Source: DATJHM01 sp035493895
GTDB lineage: Bacteria; Chloroflexota; Ktedonobacteria; Ktedonobacterales; Ktedonobacteraceae
Length of the DNA stretch: 14,251 bases
Assembly: GCA_035493895.1 (NCBI GenBank)
Contig: DATJHM010000088.1
Location: 1-14,251, forward strand
Direction: 5' to 3'
Shown here piece after piece: positions 13,678 through 14,251 of this stretch (positions are counted from its first letter, which is position 1; each line of letters begins with the position of its first letter). Position numbers and translations under genes: made by a program. The notes beneath the pieces are model-generated. The model worked only from the letters and a program-made list of their open reading frames with translations. It had not been told where the DNA came from and made no database searches.

Positions 13678-13890
13678 GGGCAGGGATAAGGGGACACGAG
13701 CACAGATTCATTCGCACGGGCACGGATCATTGATGCGGGCATGGGTCCGTTCGTACGGGCAGGGATAAACCGCTGCCCCTACCTCTGCGTATTGGCGACG
13801 GTGGCCGGGGGGGGACGTGGAACGGCATAAAGCGCGTTCCCTACCTCTGCGTTTGGGCGAGATGGCCGGAGGGGCACGCGGAACGGCATT
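13678..13890 (+). repeat. Hairpin repeat array: 20-bp ladder followed by about 61-bp units
   Basis: Degenerate units of 19-20 bp start at 13678, 13698, 13718, 13737 and 13757, most beginning GGGCANGG. The last is a complete hairpin GGGCAG/CTGCCC (13757-13762 with 13773-13778, loop GGATAAACCG). Then comes CTACCTCTGCG, a G-rich linker and a second hairpin GGAACG/CGTTCC (13819-13824 with 13835-13840, loop GCATAAAGCG). The same suffix and linker (GGGCGAGATGGCC) follow, and a third unit is cut off after GGAACGGCAT (13880-13889). There is no gene between 13484 and 13986: this array, the TPR promoter and the 9-bp repeats fill it. Confidence 0.8.
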
Positions 13891-13900
13891 TGCGAGTTAT

Positions 13901-13997
13901 TTTTTTGGATTACCCTACACACCCTACACGGGCTACACGGATGCTTCCCATTTTTTTTTGGATTACCCCTACACAGGCTACACGGGCTACACGGATG
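13901..13997. repeat. Two copies of T-run + GGATTACC + three 9-bp CTACAC units
   Basis: Copy 1 (13901-13943) and copy 2 (13954-13997) each have a run of T, then GGATTACC(C), then three tandem 9-mers beginning CTACAC (ending ACC, GGG, GGA in copy 1; AGG, GGG, GGA in copy 2), then TG. The stop codon of the minus-strand primase fragment (CTA at 13987-13989) and its last codons are made by the repeat. Confidence 0.75.
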
Positions 13998-14251
13998 ATT
14001 GCAGACGAGTCGCGAGTTGGTTAGGAGGGACGGTGAGCATGAGGCCCTGGTAGCAGCGACCGGAGGCATGACGCAGACGGTGGAAGCCGCGCAGGAGGAT
14101 GAGGCGGCTAAAGGCGTATTCGGAGAGACGTGGGGTGCCGCGCGAGCGAGACCAGAGTGCGTATGCCTGGTAGAGTTCGTGGGCACGGACCGTGAGCGTG
14201 TCATCGCCGATCGTACAGCAGGTTTCGAGGAAGGAGACCAGGCCGTCCTGT
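13987..14251 (-). CDS. C-terminal part of a P4-type phage/plasmid DNA primase-helicase (5' end outside window)
   Basis: On the minus strand an open frame of 87 codons enters at the window edge and stops at TAG 13987-13989. It reads like the last domain of P4/D5-type primase-helicases: a helix SFLETCC, then VRAHELYQAYALWSRSRG, LSEYAFSRLILLRGF, and a last strand with CYQGLML. This matches the family pattern LY-x-x-Y-x-x-W, then F-x-x-x-L-x-x-x-G-(F/Y), then G-(I/L)-x-L. These proteins prime and unwind DNA for replication of phages, satellites and plasmids. The ATPase core lies outside the window, so the call rests on the tail alone. The final residues SSV and the stop are encoded by a 9-bp repeat unit. 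It suggests an integrated element or prophage beyond 14251. Confidence 0.6.
   Translation of the reverse strand, partial: QDGLVSFLETCCTIGDDTLTVRAHELYQAYALWSRSRGTPRLSEYAFSRLILLRGFHRLRHASGRCYQGLMLTVPPNQLATRLQSSV

Noticed and set aside
13901..13960. Intrinsic terminator from the T-runs
   Set aside because: No GC-rich stem precedes the T-runs on the plus strand, and on the minus strand they are A-runs after the primase gene.
13678..13997. CRISPR array
   Set aside because: Repeat units are 9, 20 or about 61 bp, tandem and without unique spacers of regular size; no cas gene is near.
13779..14204. 141-codon minus-strand frame at 13779-14204
   Set aside because: It crosses the repeat array and is in a different frame from the primase-like C-terminus, which has family motifs.

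Overview
The window reads as a piece of a bacterial chromosome of roughly 50-55% GC. I think it comes from Ktedonobacteria (Chloroflexota), but this is inference from gene style, not from a marker gene. The signs are an XRE-HTH fused to an NB-ARC ATPase, a long all-TPR protein, a single-domain response regulator, a GT-C type membrane glycosyltransferase, a small two-helix membrane protein of a type I associate with that class, and many short GC-rich hairpin repeats ending in CTAC between genes.

Layout. 1-190 is the 3' end of a GNAT acetyltransferase. 320-838 (-) is a small two-helix membrane protein, divergent from a GT-C/GT87-like membrane protein (1037-2473), which is followed by a DUF1272 zinc-ribbon protein (2582-2818). 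On the minus strand, a CCA-adding/poly(A) polymerase family enzyme (4786-3410) overlaps by ATGA with a basic, C-terminally anchored small protein (3413-2934). An XRE/NB-ARC protein without TPR tail (6502-4967, -) diverges from a CheY-like response regulator (6712-7107, +). About 700 bp of repeats follow. Then comes a plus-strand housekeeping block: purK and purE (consecutive steps of purine synthesis), ruvB (Holliday junction motor) and queA (queuosine synthesis). A 513-residue TPR protein (13483-11942, -) converges on queA. The window ends in another repeat field and the 3' end of a minus-strand gene that looks like a P4-type phage/plasmid primase (13987-14251), hinting at an integrated element just beyond the edge.

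The genes are mostly ordinary. The unusual layer is the intergenic DNA. One hairpin family recurs in at least five places with a near-constant loop (ATAAA core) but different stems that stay complementary, usually followed by CTAC(C)TCTGC. It occurs singly, as 56- and 33-bp tandem pairs, as about 61-bp tandem units, and as ladders of 19-20 bp half-units that lead into one complete hairpin. A second kind of repeat (T-run plus three 9-bp CTACAC units) sits at the primase end. Repeats or palindromes contain or touch the stop codon of six genes: GNAT, the 320-838 gene, the response regulator, purE, queA and the primase. I see no CRISPR array, tRNA, rRNA or clear defence cassette.
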